A stretch of 62,000 nt of DNA from Lingula anatina (GCF_001039355.2 NW_019776079.1:1457894-1519893), one strand, 5' to 3'. Counted from the first letter of the stretch, positions 1 through 12,058 are shown. Numbers and translations: made by a program. Notes: a model not told the origin generated them from the sequence alone.

Positions 1-364
1 CCCCCCCCCCCCACGAAGTTATGTCATTCCACAAGCTGAATCAAGATTGTGCATTAGGCCTATAGGAAAAAAAATCTTCAATCATTCATTATATGCCAAT
101 AAACTCTCTTTTACAGCCCCTCATTCAAAGTAAATTTGGCAGTCCATTTTCTCAAGGTGTTTTCTTGGAAAAGAATGTGTGTGAGGCTCACAATCTCGTC
201 TAAAGAACAGGGTATATAAAAACACGTTTGCTTCCCACAAGTACATACAAACATAAAAAAAGAAAAAAAAAGCTTCACCAATTTGCACCGCTTTTCTATT
301 TTTAAACAATTTTTTTTCTAATACCACCCAATAAATCTACAACAAATTTGCCCGGTATACTTAC

Positions 365-514
365 CATTCTCGCTCGGTACTAGCGTCTCCATCTCCTGAC
401 TGGGGAGGTTAAGGCGCATCAATCCTTGGTATGCGTCCACAAAGTACAAGTGCCCGTCCGGCCCGATCTTCATTCCTTTGGGTCGACCACACATGGGCTC
501 GTACGCCAGTGTCC
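365..514 (-). CDS. APMAP: APMAP-like coding exon 5 (last visible)
   Basis: The minus-strand acceptor TTGTGCAG precedes 514 and the donor GTAAGT follows 365. It encodes TLAYEPMCGRPKG and then GPDGHLYFVDAYQGLMRLN, matching the APMAP propeller stretch EPVCGRP..G...ADAYKGL. The length is 150 nt, phase 2 in and 1 out. The next exon must lie left of the window. Confidence 0.88.
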
Positions 515-3514
515 CTGCACAATAATGGTGAAAGAATTATGAAATAATTGTTAAATAATGGTTAGAGAATACATGTTTTCACCTGCAGGACACGCTTGAA
601 GTCCCAGATCTTACGGGAAAATCGTCCCTGTTACGGTTTGATGAGTTTTTTTCGGTAATCTCTGAAACGCAGGGTGACATCGCAGGGTCAAATTGAAGGC
701 CTCACGATTATTGCCGTCTGCGATTTTGAGCCTCAGATTAGTGAGCACGAATACCCGAATTCACGGCTCGGATCAAGATTTCATGGCACGGACTTATAAA
801 GACTAGCCACCAGCAAGAAATTGGCAAAGTTCAAAATTGTCGGTAAAAGTCCCATTAAAAACCATGCAGGTTACATTGTACAATGTTTTAGTATTGTTAA
901 TGTTCTGAAAGTGACATTGGAAAGCAAGTAGAAAAAGGGCCCGCCGCCTGATGTGTTTTAAACATTAGTTGAAATCTAAGGCGCCATTCAGAACAGCAGA
1001 CTAACTAGTCCGACGGCCAAATAGGGCCGACCCCCTTGAATACTTCCCCAGGGGATATCTATTCAAGCTTTGTAGTGGGTCGCCATACTCTGAATGGGTC
1101 CCCTATTCTGAATGGGGTCTTATAAATGTGCACTCCCAAGCAGAATCGTGAGAGACCTCAAACGAGAATTTACTTACCACATTCCGTCAAATTCTGTCCA
1201 GTTCTTCCCAATTCCTCCAAGTGATTGCCGTGAAATCGGACTAATCTACCGTCATTCAGACCTGTGTATATATAACCTAGAGAAAGGAGAAAATATATTA
1301 GTTGAATCGAAAATAATTTTAGATTTTCATATTGTATATAAAGTGTTGTATGCCTATCCATTTATTTAATTGCAATTTGTGCTGTTTGTTTTTAAGGGCG
1401 TTTCGGCAAAAGCCAGTATTAAAAAAACTAAACCATTAGCTGCTGAAAGAAAACAGCACAACTGTTTAAATCGTCTCTGAATAAACTTTTTCTGTTCATC
1501 GTACTTCAACTTTGTTCTTTGCTATTCCTACACGCCCTCTCAATGTATAATTTTCTTTCTGTTCACGTGATATTTTACCAACATTCAGAACAGCGGATTA
1601 ACAGATCCCCGGATCAAATATGGCGACCCACTAAAAAGCTTGCCGCTTAATTCCCGATTAGACACTAAAAAGATTCCCCGCGAGGATTACGCAACAAGCG
1701 TACAAGTGGGTCGGTCATAGGTTATCCGCGGATATGGTAGTCCGCTGTTCTGCATGCTCTCTATCACCCCATTTCCATAGATTAGATCGACCTACTTTAG
1801 ATCGACCTAACTCCCTGGGGGTTCACGCTAAATAGCTGTCAGCCGGGCGGACACGAAAGTTAATTATCCCCTTACAGCTTGTAGTAGGCGGGACGGACAT
1901 TTAAGTCGGATTATCTGAAAGTAATCTAGTGAGACTCCCCGCGGGGATAGATCGATCTAAAATCTATGGGAATAGAGCCTATGATGTAATCCGACCGGTT
2001 TAACCTGCATTCCTCTCCGTTTCTTACCGTTTTTATCCACCGTGAAGGACTCGGGTCCGGCTAATCGACCCTCGAACCACCTCTCCGCCTTCTGTAACTT
2101 GTAGTTCACTGCTAGCGCGCCTTCCAGTCGGGGAGCGGGGGGATAGCTGATTAAAATAAAAATGTGGCACATGTATACACTGTTTGCTGCAACGATATTA
2201 TTTTATTCACCGTCATCTTTTGTGTTACATAATCAAAGAAATATATGTTGTGTGAGTACTTTTTCAATATTTTTGTCTAAGTTTCCTACGTCAAGCATGC
2301 CCAACTGTTTACGCCCAGGACTCATTAGTTTTCTTTGAAAGTGTACAAGTATAGAAACAGTACTGTGAGTCACCGTCAGTGTCCCGAAACTGAGCATTGT
2401 AGTAAGAAGAAAAGATATTTAGAAATACAAAGCCGTGCCACCGGTAGTGATGTTAAACTCAAGGTTCACAGGGTCAGGCGTATACTCACGTGAAGGGTTC
2501 TGGCTGTATTGGCGACGGGTAAAGATACAGGGCCACGCACGCTAACACTGCCACCGTCACTGCGATAACGTAGTGTTTCTTACTCTCCCTAACAAAATGA
2601 TAATATATAAGAAATAATCAAGTATTATGTATTTACATGTATTTAAAATATGATCAAAAGGTATATCCGTTGCCCTGGGATAAGTACGACATGAAGTGAT
2701 TTGTGTATTTATTTGTGTTTAAAATCCAGTTTGTCACTTAAAGAGTTAATAATTGAGAACCCGAGAGTTCAAACTCTTCAACTCAGACGTGTAGAAATGA
2801 CGTTTTGTAATTTTATTTCCGTGTTTCCCCATTTATTTTCTGCGTCATTTTGAAAAAAATTTATAATAAAAAATTGCAAGTATCATCTATATCTAACTTG
2901 ACACATACATCTATATACACATCTATAACATGGAACCCATCGAACCTGCGTGACGCATGCACAGGCGTATCCCACCTGATTTTTTTGTGTTCACATTATA
3001 AAAGCGGTCTGGAAATAAAGTCGGCGGATACCTAACGGAACATATGGCCAGAAAAACCACCTTTCGTTATTGGCTTTTGAGATCAAAATGTAGCTAACAT
3101 CACTTGGCGAGCAGCTACCTTTTGAAAAAAGTTTTGTTTGTAAACACACTACTACATACTACTAGCCAATGCGGCCTTGGGTTGCACCTAGAGCACACAG
3201 CTTTGCTTTCAGACAACAGTGTCCGCTCTGTATCTAGTATTTCGTTTTTAGGCAACAGTATCCATGTGTTTATAGTGATGCGTTTTCAGGCATTGTTCAT
3301 CTTACACTATAGTGATTCGTTTTCAGACAATTTTGCACATCCGAACGTGGCAATTTCTCTTTCATTTAAACAGGTGCACTGACATTGTCCCTGGTCAGTC
3401 TGACCAGGCTGGTCTGACCGTAGACTTAAAGGTAGACGTGACCTGTATTGTCACATTTGTNACCAGCTAGTCTACATTGTACATACCGTACTTACATATT
3501 TCTTACTGGATCAT
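365..3514 (-). CDS. APMAP: APMAP-like (strictosidine synthase-like) protein, 5' part, truncated by window edge
   Basis: Join on the minus strand: 3514-3507, 2588-2490, 2146-2028, 1276-1178, 514-365, then off the left edge. About 158 residues are visible, against 416 in human APMAP. A short cytoplasmic N-terminus is followed by one hydrophobic segment (HYVIAVTVAVLACVALYLYP), suggesting a type II single-pass membrane protein. Then come the family landmarks KAERWFEGRLAGPES, YTGLNDGRLVRF and the strongly conserved EPMCGRPKGMKIGPDG. The family is a six-bladed beta-propeller; APMAP has arylesterase-like activity and is a membrane glycoprotein. Exon phases join cleanly (2/1, 2/1, 1/2, 1/2). Orthology rests on motif recall, not on a search. 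Paralogous strictosidine synthase-like proteins cannot be excluded without the C-terminal half. Confidence 0.85.
515..1177 (-). other. APMAP-like intron 4
   Basis: This is an intron between conserved exons. It holds a diverged copy of MITE family A (984-1115). The remainder shows no coding signal or other structure that I can identify. Confidence 0.7.
984..1115. mobile_element. MITE family A, copy 1 (diverged)
   Basis: It begins with CATTCAGAACAGC and ends with the inverse CTATTCTGAATGG. Interior motifs include a GGGTCGCCATA block shared with the other family A copies. It has no open frame and is shorter than the copies at 1582 and 5003. Confidence 0.65.
1178..1276 (-). CDS. APMAP: APMAP-like coding exon 4
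   Basis: The acceptor TTTCTCTAG and donor GTAAGT flank 99 nt encoding YIYTGLNDGRLVRFHGNH and ending in ..LTEC. This is equivalent to the FTGTADGRVV...GPCGT segment of vertebrate APMAP. A Gly codon is split at the upstream junction, and another joins exon 5 as C-G-T. Confidence 0.85.
1582..1757. mobile_element. MITE family A, copy 2
   Basis: The terminal inverted repeats are CATTCAGAACAGCGGATTAA at the left and, at the right, the inverse TAGTCCGCTGTTCTGCATG. The interior GCGACCCACTAAAAAGCTTG is shared, in opposite orientation, with the copy at 5003. It lies in APMAP-like intron 3, about 10 bp from a family B element. Confidence 0.8.
1767..1979. mobile_element. MITE family B, copy 1
   Basis: The left end is CATTTCCATAGATTAGATCG and the right end is the inverse CGATCTAAAATCTATGGGAA. 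The interior contains TAATTATCCCCTTACAGCTT and TAGTGAGACTCCCC, also found in the two copies at 39.6-40.1 kb. The element is about 213 bp and has no coding capacity. Confidence 0.75.
2028..2146 (-). CDS. APMAP: APMAP-like coding exon 3
   Basis: The acceptor TTTTAATCAG and donor GTAAGA flank 119 nt encoding YPPAPRLEGALAVNYKLQKA and then ERWFEGRLAGPESFTVDKN. The LxxAERxFExxLxGPES pattern is characteristic of APMAP. Reading through the donor produces a longer open frame that is not real coding sequence. Confidence 0.85.
2490..2588 (-). CDS. APMAP: APMAP-like coding exon 2, transmembrane segment
   Basis: The acceptor TTTTGTTAG and donor GTGAGT flank 99 nt encoding ESKKHYVIAVTVAVLACVAL and then YLYPSPIQPEPF. 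A basic stretch precedes a roughly 20-residue hydrophobic helix, then a Pro-rich spacer resembling the SPIDPQPL stretch that follows the APMAP membrane anchor. Phase 2 in and 2 out agrees with its neighbours. Confidence 0.78.
2589..3506 (-). other. APMAP-like intron 1 (inferred) with a diverged minisatellite
   Basis: Between 3205 and 3345 there are about three or four imperfect copies of a roughly 45-bp unit built around CGTTTTCAGGCAACAGT and TATAGTGATTCG. A single N at 3462 lies near the right end. Nothing else is recognised. The intron assignment depends on the inferred first exon. Confidence 0.45.
3507..3514 (-). CDS. APMAP: Candidate first coding exon of the APMAP-like gene (8 coding nt)
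   Basis: The minus strand reads GAC-TAG-GAC-ATG-ATC-CA followed by the donor GTAAGA. The required phase (two bases waiting for the leading G of exon 2) is met and gives M-I-Q-E-S-K-K. An in-frame TAG two codons upstream supports this ATG as the start. The 5' UTR would extend rightward from 3515. Transcript evidence is needed, since another upstream exon could serve instead. Confidence 0.45.
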
Positions 3515-6500
3515 GTCCTAGTCGCTCTTCCCGGTGTCCTGTGCAAGAGAGTCTCCTAGCATACAGGGTTGTCAACTTTACTCTCTGCCCGCAGGGTCGC
3601 CTAGTAGTCTTTTAAAAATTATTGTATCCTTCAATTTCGTGTACTTTTAGAGGCTACTTTGATATCAGGGGGTAGGTCCAGTTACCGTTGATTTGGACAG
3701 GTAAACCCCGTCCTAGATTTTGACCCAAGTACGTCACACTAACCCTAACCCGTACGGATTTAATAAAGGATTAACTCTGGTGCACAAACCCTCAGTTTCT
3801 AATCAACGGCTACTTTGGCATCAGCTGTTCCTAATATTGTTGTCAAAATGGTAGTTGATAGGTCCCACTGATTTCTGTAGAGGCTGAGGTGACAAGGCGA
3901 GCTAACGAGACCCCTCGAGTTGGATACTTTGTGTAGTCCGCTGATATATAACGTATGAATATCTCAGCACAGAAACTACCTGCAGACAGTTTCTGAGTCT
4001 TCTTTTCTTGTTGTCAACCTCTAAGTAGTTTCTTGAACACTCTGGATGAAATTCCTATTGTCAACTATAAAAAGACTTCCTCTACGGCGTGAACTTGGAC
4101 GTATTGCTCCACCGCTATTGAAAGTATAGATTTTAAAGTCCGCCAAGCCCGGGTGAGCCTTGGGTCGTGGGTCATCTAAGGACAACGTTCGTTTGTTCTG
4201 CGTCCGGTGAAACAGTTTAAGAATGCCAGCTCAGGTTAAATATGTTATCAGAATACATGCAAGTTCACCCTACCTGGGTGTATTGCTTTCAGTCCCAATG
4301 TGAAAACGTGTTGGCATTACAGAGATGCTAGTGGGCCGGGCCTACGCGTGAGTTTCGGAACAATTGCTCAAACGCTCCCACTGTCTTTTTGAAATGCGTG
4401 CGGGTTAAAATGCGTGCTGCATAACAGCCTTACGAAATGAGAAACTTGCGTAACGCAATCCTTGTGTGACACGGTTTCCTCCATTTCGTGATGGAAACGA
4501 TTGTAGCCACGCCAGCTTTCGGATTTCATGAGGAGTCCTTTTAAGTTTCGTCAGTCTTGTTATGCCGATTATAACAACATTTAGTACTAATAAAGCTTTT
4601 TTTTTTCATTTATATCAGATGACTGGTGATTGGTTTTAGGTAGATTATGTCCACGTGTACTAGCTCGTTTTTATTAGTTTTTTCAGAGCTAATTCATCTT
4701 TCATAAAGTTATTTCACATTTCCTATAAAACCATTGGCTGAATAAATTCTGTTATCTCTGAACAGGGAATTAATAAAATCCTGTTATAGGTTAAGATTAA
4801 GATAGAAAAGGGTTTGAATTATCATAGATTTAATTGCAATCCAACCAGGTAGATAACAATGCAGTACTCAAAATGTTCAGCATACAGCTGTTAATCGTTT
4901 CATAAACGCAAAAAATCACCCGACAAAAAGGAATAACATACACGATATAGGACAACACAGCGCGAACGCCATGAACACGCGTTAACGTGCAGACCTAATC
5001 TATGAGTGCGTTCAGAACAGCGCACTAACAGATCCGCGGATCAAATATGGCCGATTCACTTGAATGCTTGTTGCGTAATCCCTGCGGGAATTCTATTCGG
5101 TGTCAAATCAGGAATTAAGTGGCAAGCTTTTTAGTGGGTTGCCATATTTGATCCGGGGATCTGTTAGTCCGCTGTTTTGAATGCACTCTATGTGGAAGTG
5201 CTATATAGATACTCTGCCAAGCTAACATCTTGTCACGGGATGCCATACGTTTGATTGATATATAATGTACAGAAGATGCGTATCTTAAAATTTGATAAAC
5301 TGATAAACATACCTCGTCCCTCATAACGTGACATATCAGTACAACACACGCATGCATCACATAAAGCCGGAGTCGACTTAATATTTAAGGCATCCTAATT
5401 ATTAAAGACCGCCCGGCTTAATTAGTGAAAAATGCTAATTAATTGGTATCGTTCGGCTTAATTGGCGAAGCATGCTTATTAATTGTGACGAGAAGTGCAA
5501 AGGATGGTTATCACTATTGCTACATAACAATATATTGAATGAAAAAGAAATTAAAAGGAAGTACTTTCAGAAGATCATTTTGATTAAATCGAGAATCGCA
5601 CCAACTCGCGTTATGGGTTGATTGAGCAGTGATTTAAGGGTTTGGGAAACAAAGGGGTATGCCGAACCAGGAATTCGTAGAGCTATACGCAAATGTCGCG
5701 GATTCAACAAGACGGGGGTGGAGGTGGGGAGGGGTGTTCTGAAACCGGGTCGAGTATCGATGTATTTGAATCCACCACACAACTTCATTAACTCACAAGT
5801 TAAAATTGCTCCATGTATATTCCCAGTCCCTTCGTACTTCAAGTTGAGTGTTATACCGCAGCACCCGGAGTGTCATAGCTAAGTGGAAACTCGCGTGTCA
5901 CTCTGTTCTCAGAGGCACGTTGTTAAGGATACTGTGAGCGTTTGCCAGTAACTTTATTTACTGCCTTACCTACATATGCATTCTATTGGATAACAGATAA
6001 ATCTCCAGTGTTTAGTGACTAATTAATTAAAATTTACACATGTTATCTTCATAATTGCGACTTTGTGGTAAAGTGAAATATCGGGTTTCTCAAATTTCTC
6101 CTGTTACTGAGCACCCACGAAGACCGTTTTAACGCCAATGACAGCATTTAGTAATCCAAAACCCTATGCGATATTTTTTAAAAACCTTAGTTCAGATTTC
6201 ATCGTTGATAAAGCAAAATAATCTTTGTTTAATGAAAATCTGTTAATAGGGGCTCATAACTCCATAACAAAAACATTTCAACCAAAATGACGAAGCCCAT
6301 GCATTTGTGGTCAACTCTGCCAATTTTCGTTATAAAATCTTGTTCAGGGATGAAGTTACTCCCTGTACTGTTTGCTCTCTGTACACCTCAAAATAGAAAG
6401 ACTTTATATTGACGATAAAAGACTTGAGTGGCCTATGCTTATGCAAACCCACGAGAAATATAAACGTCGATTCCTGATACTTCCTGGATGATTTTAATTG

Positions 6501-8800
6501 TTTTAAGCAGCACAAAGATAAATGCATTACTGAGTAATAAGATGCAGGAAAACTCATTTTCGGTGTCTCGATGGCAATAAATCCTTACTGTATCCTTAAC
6601 AGAGGCAAACTTCCAGATTGCTCTGGAATTCTAGGTGATCGTCGCGGTAACGTGGTAAAATCAAGGGTGACGCCCATTTCCCGGCATTCAAAGTAAAAAT
6701 AACTAATAATATCAACATTTTCAACATCTGTGCCACTTGTTATTCTTAAAATAAAGCTTTACAAATTCTGGTAAACATATCTCTTAAATGTAAACAGTAA
6801 TAATCATGTAGAAATAAAATTCATATATAAATAAGTTGAAGATACACGAATGTTGAGAATTACAGTAAAATATCAGTCAAAACAGTCGGACTAAAGCTAA
6901 TTGAACAAATTTTGCGCATCAAAACCTCTGGCAAGGTACCAATTATTACACTATCTGATCAAATACTGTAAAGCTTATGTATGCACATCCTACTATTAGC
7001 TATGTTGTATACATGATGGTCTTGAACTGAAACTCACAGCAGACGACATTTACATGCCTCCAATGCCAAGTTACTTAGACTAACAACGATGTATCATGAG
7101 AGGCTACGGCACGTATAATGAACAAAACTGGCTAGAAGATTAATTACAGATAGAAGTCGGGAACACCATGAGCCTCAGATCCGATGCATGTCAGTGTAAT
7201 GGCAATAGTGATTTGATACTGAAGAAGCTGACCTGCGTCGGCTCTGAAACCCCGGCAGATTGACGTGAAATATTGGCGTAAGCTTGTCTTGAAGATTTCC
7301 TTTCACAGCGGACTGCTTCATGGTGTAAACGTAAACGTTTTTAAATTGACAAAACCCGTCTACAAATATTGACTAAAAGCACTACATGAACTAAACGGTG
7401 GCTATGATATCCAACTTTGTACCAACGGTTCAAGTAAACTAATCATACTTTCTCAGGCGCTAATGATTCACAGATCTACTATACTTACTACCATGTGCGG
7501 ACCCCTGTCCAGTTCCACAACAAGACTTTGTAGAAAGTCGATATTCAATTGTAGTCTACTTTGACTTGGGATAAACCATCAACAGTCCACATATTCGTTT
7601 CACAAAAAGTCAGAAATGGTATGTATTTTAGATCTAGTAATATATGGACTGCTGCATTTTTTTTCCGAGTCAAAGTAGACCGAACTTTCCTAACCGTTAA
7701 TTTAGTTAAAACGTATTCTAGAAGCCTTGCTCTTATTGTTGTGAAAATGCTAGTGGAATGTTAACTTAGTATTCTATCTGATCTACAAGCCACTCTTATG
7801 GCACATGACTGGCCACTACTCAGAATTTTAAGGAACAAAATGATATTTTATATCTGAATACCGTCCACTACGATTTGACTGGCAAAACTAGCATATACTA
7901 CGTAGCATACATTGGTGTCCTTCAAACCCCTTTCTTCCCCCTTCTCTATCTTTTACTGGCCAAAAGATGCTACCTAAGATCAATCCACCTACAGCAAAAG
8001 AAAATACTCAAAACACAAACTGCAAAATGTATTTCAGTCAGAAGCGTGTCAAGAATATATTTAAAGAAGCTGATTATGCCACACTTCCTACTGCATCTAG
8101 TTATTGCACTTCAAAAGATCCCATATATATTCATAATGACCATTCATTTTCATATCTTACATCACTGTATAAATGTACAAGAGGAATTGGTACTACCTCA
8201 CATACAAAAAAAGAAGCATGTATGACATAAATGCAATATACAAGACAATTACGCTGGTTTTGATGCTATTCTCAAGGTATATAATGCACAACCCAAAACT
8301 TCACATCACATACTTAATAATGCTGCACTTATCCCATAACCTTTAAATAATCAAAGATTCTATTTTTCTGAGCAAAGAAATGTATATATTGTACATTAGC
8401 TCCACTGTATACAATTTCTATACAACAATGACACATATTTACATTGACATCTTTTAGGTCGAACAACAAAAATTTTGCCACATTCTTCAGTCAAAGCTAG
8501 CAATGTGCCGAGTCCATAAAACCATGCTACATATACTTATTATGACTGGTATGTACACAAACCTAAGTGGTCAGCAAAATTTTACAGACTTATATTGATT
8601 CCATTGTACATAATAAATAAATAAATCAGCTAATATATTTACAGTTATAGAGTACCATGTTCAATAACGGTACTGATTATAAAGGAAACTTTTTGCTACA
8701 TCATAATAAAAACTAAATGCTCAACTTGTTTCATAATTGCTTTACAACATTATAAACCGGGGTAATGTTTTTTGAATATAATACTAGCTGATTCTAAATA
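3515..8800. other. Intergenic region between the APMAP-like gene and CADPS
   Basis: It probably includes the APMAP-like 5' UTR and promoter at its left end. It contains a family A MITE (5003-5190) and, at 5405-5485, a short duplicated block around CGGCTTAATT. The open frames here (for example 5622-5882 and 7875-8225) resemble no family I know and lack convincing splice context. No RNA gene was recognised. Confidence 0.5.
5003..5190. mobile_element. MITE family A, copy 3 (opposite orientation to copy 2)
   Basis: The terminal inverted repeats are about 35 bp: GAGTGCGTTCAGAACAGCGC at the left against GAGTGCATTCAAAACAGCGG read from the right. Both continue into ACTAACAGATCC. The interior matches copy 2 reverse complemented (GCTTGTTGCGTAATCC and AGCTTTTTAGTGGGTTG). 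This is the best-preserved copy. Confidence 0.85.
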
Positions 8801-8813
8801 ATCATCAACATTA

Positions 8814-8819
8814 TTTAAT
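8814..8819 (-). promoter_or_regulatory. Possible CADPS poly(A) signal (ATTAAA)
   Basis: The minus strand reads ATTAAA here, about 1.3 kb downstream of the CADPS stop codon. I did not notice a canonical AATAAA between 8.8 and 10.1 kb on that strand. The true 3' end is unknown, so this is only a candidate. Confidence 0.2.
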
Positions 8820-9481
8820 CATAACCAAAAAAATCAAATACAAAATTGCACAAAAAACAAGTCAACATTAATTATCATGGTTAAAGCTAATGATTTTACT
8901 TCCTTAAACTGAAGTTATTGTTTGGAACTATGTTCTGCCATGTTATAACATGTTATTATTACTGGAAGCATTGACAAAGTTATAAAAAAAAAAGCCTTCG
9001 GCAATAAACTTTAAATTATCAGATTCATACTTCCTTTGCCAAAGTAATTCAAAACTTAGATCCACTTCAACATGTATCAAACCGTCCAGGTCAGAGTTTT
9101 AGTGCATCTAACAAGACTTTCTATGTCATAATCATCAAGATAGAAACTCCAAGAACACAAGCAACGCTGGTTTCAGAAGAACTGTCACCTGTCAGAAAGA
9201 GGATGCCCTGTGGAATAGAGATGACGACCCCATGACACTTCAAAGCATAGCCTCCTGTCAATAGTGTTTTGATTTCATTTCTATGTCCACTAATCAATGG
9301 ACATGACCACGCAACTGGGTTATATTTATCTTAGGAACCTGATAGGTTCAAATGCCGAATTTCCAACAATGTAGAGGTCAGCCACTGTGGGCAGCAGCAG
9401 GGGGCAGCACATGTTCAATATGAGACATTATGGTGCCACATTCCGGTCAAGCATTCATGATGTAACACTTGAGTAGAAGCC

Positions 9482-9805
9482 GTGTAGCTGGTAATCCATG
9501 AACACAGACAGTTAACATGTAGCCAGCATTCCATTACCATGAACACAGGCATTTACCATGTAGAGGGTCATCCAGTACCATGAACACTGGCAGTTACCAT
9601 GAGACTGGTCATTCAGTACCATAAACACTGGCAGTTACCATGTGGCTGGTCATCTAGTACCATAAACACTGGCAGTTACCATGTGGCTGGCCATCCAGTA
9701 GCATGAACACTGGCAGTTACCATGAGGCTGGTCATCCAGTACCATGAACACTGGCAGTTACCATGTGGCTGGTCATCCAGTAGCATGAATATTTGCAGTT
9801 ACAAT
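9482..9805. repeat. 41-bp tandem repeat array downstream of the CADPS stop
   Basis: There are about eight imperfect copies of a 41-bp unit with core CCATGAACACTGGCAGTTAC and TGGCTGGTCATCCAGTA. The central five copies are near identical and the outer ones diverged. It lies 320-640 bp past the CADPS stop codon and would be in the 3' UTR if that UTR is long. Confidence 0.9.
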
Positions 9806-10126
9806 GCAACTTGTATACCATTCAAGATTGCAGTCAATTCAGTCAGTTTTCAGATTCCATTTGATTCAAAATGAGGAACAGTGAACCACTAAAGCTCCAT
9901 CAGGTAGCACAGTATGTTTGACACCATAGATTTTAGAGTTTGTAGTAGCAACATCATGGATAGTCACCATGGAAATGGCTGTATGGTACCAGCTGCTTAC
10001 TCAATAACTGACAGATTTTCTAGCATCCCCAGTTCATGTGTGGATAAAGGTCCAGCATTACCAGGCGATAGTGACTTTAAACAGGACGTGGTGAGAGATG
10101 AGTTTTGAAATTTCAGTGTCATAATT

Positions 10127-10309
10127 TCAGCTGTCACTGCCTTTAAGAGCACCAAATTTAGCGACACCATTACTAAGGAATTTTGAAGCACCGCCGGAGA
10201 ATCCGCTGGCTGCACTGCCGAGCCCGCTGGTCATACTGCCCAGGCTCATGCTGGGGCTGTTACTGGTGCTGCTGGAGGTGCCCTTGCAAGACTGGGTGGC
10301 CTCTTCAAC
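10127..10309 (-). CDS. CADPS: CADPS coding exon 25 (C-terminus and stop)
   Basis: The acceptor TATTCCCCCAG precedes [10 protein letters not shown], matching the family VEEAT near the C-terminus. The remainder is Ser/Gly-rich ([20 protein letters not shown]) and ends [10 protein letters not shown]-stop. The vertebrate acidic DEEDEEDD tail is absent. Confidence 0.9.
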   Translation of the reverse strand, partial: VEEATQSCKGTSSSTSNSPSMSLGSMTSGLGSAASGFSGGASKFLSNGVAKFGALKGSDS

Positions 10310-10382
10310 CTGGGGGAATACAGTGATATTAGCCTTATATAGCCATTTACAGTCCAATTCCTTGGTTTACTACTACTACTAA

Positions 10383-10434
<52 letters not shown>

Positions 10435-12058
10435 TTATTTGCAACTAAAATAGTTGGATTGTATAAAACACTTAACTGATAAACTGACTAATTGATAATA
10501 AGATTAATAAAATTGTTAATTGAATGTGTTAAGATGAAATTAAAAATCTGGTACTCAGTTTACAAAATGTTTGTAGCGATAATGATAATAATACAGTAAA
10601 TGTGGCAGATACTTTCTTTAATATAATGAAATATAAGACAGAGGAGATGCACTACATAAATTTCTCTCTGATAACCAAGCATAGGTTTTGAACAGACGGG
10701 AAACATTTCATATTAAAGGGATAACAACTCTTCATATAAAATCTATATTTCACAATAAAAACATTGTGAACAACTCATAGAAATATAATACATTCTATTG
10801 TACAAGAAAAACAGCAGCTATAGTTATTATTCTGATATCTGAGCTTGTCTTTAGACCACGTGACCTCCATTGATGGCTATACTCTGTTATAATCTCTTAA
10901 GAGATTTTCACAAAAAAAAAAAAAAAAAAACTTTTTAGAAAAAAACCAGGGACTAACTTTGAATGTAAAAATGGATTCATTAACCATTGGTAAGTACGGG
11001 AAAATTGTTGTTTACTCCAGGAAAATTCATTTTTTGGCCAAAACAAAGAGTTATTATCCCTTTAAGCTACCATAAGTCAAGTCATCTTTAGGGCATTAGG
11101 CCACACTTTTTTTATTTTTATGGATGACATCCTGCGCGCGCACCGATTTTCATCCGTTCTCCAAAACCCCCCCCCCCCCCCACGAAGTCAGTTGTCGCAA
11201 ACGTCGTTTTTTCGCCCTCTCGCACCGATTTCGGGGTCCCAAGAGGATGTCATCCATAAAAATTAAAAAGTGTGGCCTTATGTGTAAAAAAAAAAAAAAA
11301 TTACAAAAAACAATATTTTATACAGTACACGCTGACAAAAATTCAAATTTCTTCAAATCTTATACCTGTAGTCTGTTGCATATAGTTTGGTAAGTCTTCG
11401 AGTTGAGGATTTCTTCACTAACACCTTGAAGCTCAAAGTCTGAATAACATTTCTAAAAAGAAACAAAATTTGCAGTGAAATACCTGGTCTGAAATGTTTA
11501 TTAAATCTAAACACTTTTATTTTCTACACATATTTGCTGCAGCTCCAGAGCTATTATAATGGATACACAAATTTGAACCCTTACATTAAAACAGACATAT
11601 GTGCAAACACATTTAATGATGAGCGTATTCAGTTGCCTTGAACTGTTGGCTTGTCATTACCTTTGCTATTGTTTGATAACACTGTAGCTGTACCGGGTGA
11701 AGGGAAAGATCCAGGCGGTTAGATAACCAGTCACACAGCGTCTTCATCTGGCGGGTATACCATTGCTGGAATATAAGTCAATACAATAACTATCATATTA
11801 TACACCTTTACAATAATAATATTACAGCTATGAACACTAAGTTGACTGCTCTGCAGTTTGTATCAATTCAAAATATTGCATTTACATTGCACTTTTTACA
11901 AACTGTGTTCAAGTGGTGAGATCAATTTAGAATAATTTTGCAAATTCAATAAAACAATAAATCTAATTAATAAATGAAATAATTACCAAACAATCCCAAT
12001 AACCAAATGAGGAATATTGCCAATGCCAGCTTAAGATTATTAAACACCTGTGTCGGTC

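Noticed and set aside
1-20. C tract followed by ACGAAGT at the window start, resembling the interior of the element at 11099
   Set aside because: The similarity stops after about 20 bases and no terminal repeat is present; it could be chance around a homopolymer.
5622-5882. 86-residue open frame in the intergenic region
   Set aside because: It matches no family I recognise, overlaps an antisense frame of similar length, and has no splice or promoter context.
7875-8230. 116- and 87-residue overlapping frames
   Set aside because: Two overlapping frames in AT-rich DNA with unremarkable composition and no recognised domain.
9482-9805. CRISPR-like regular repeat spacing
   Set aside because: The units are contiguous tandem repeats without unique spacers, in a eukaryotic gene context.
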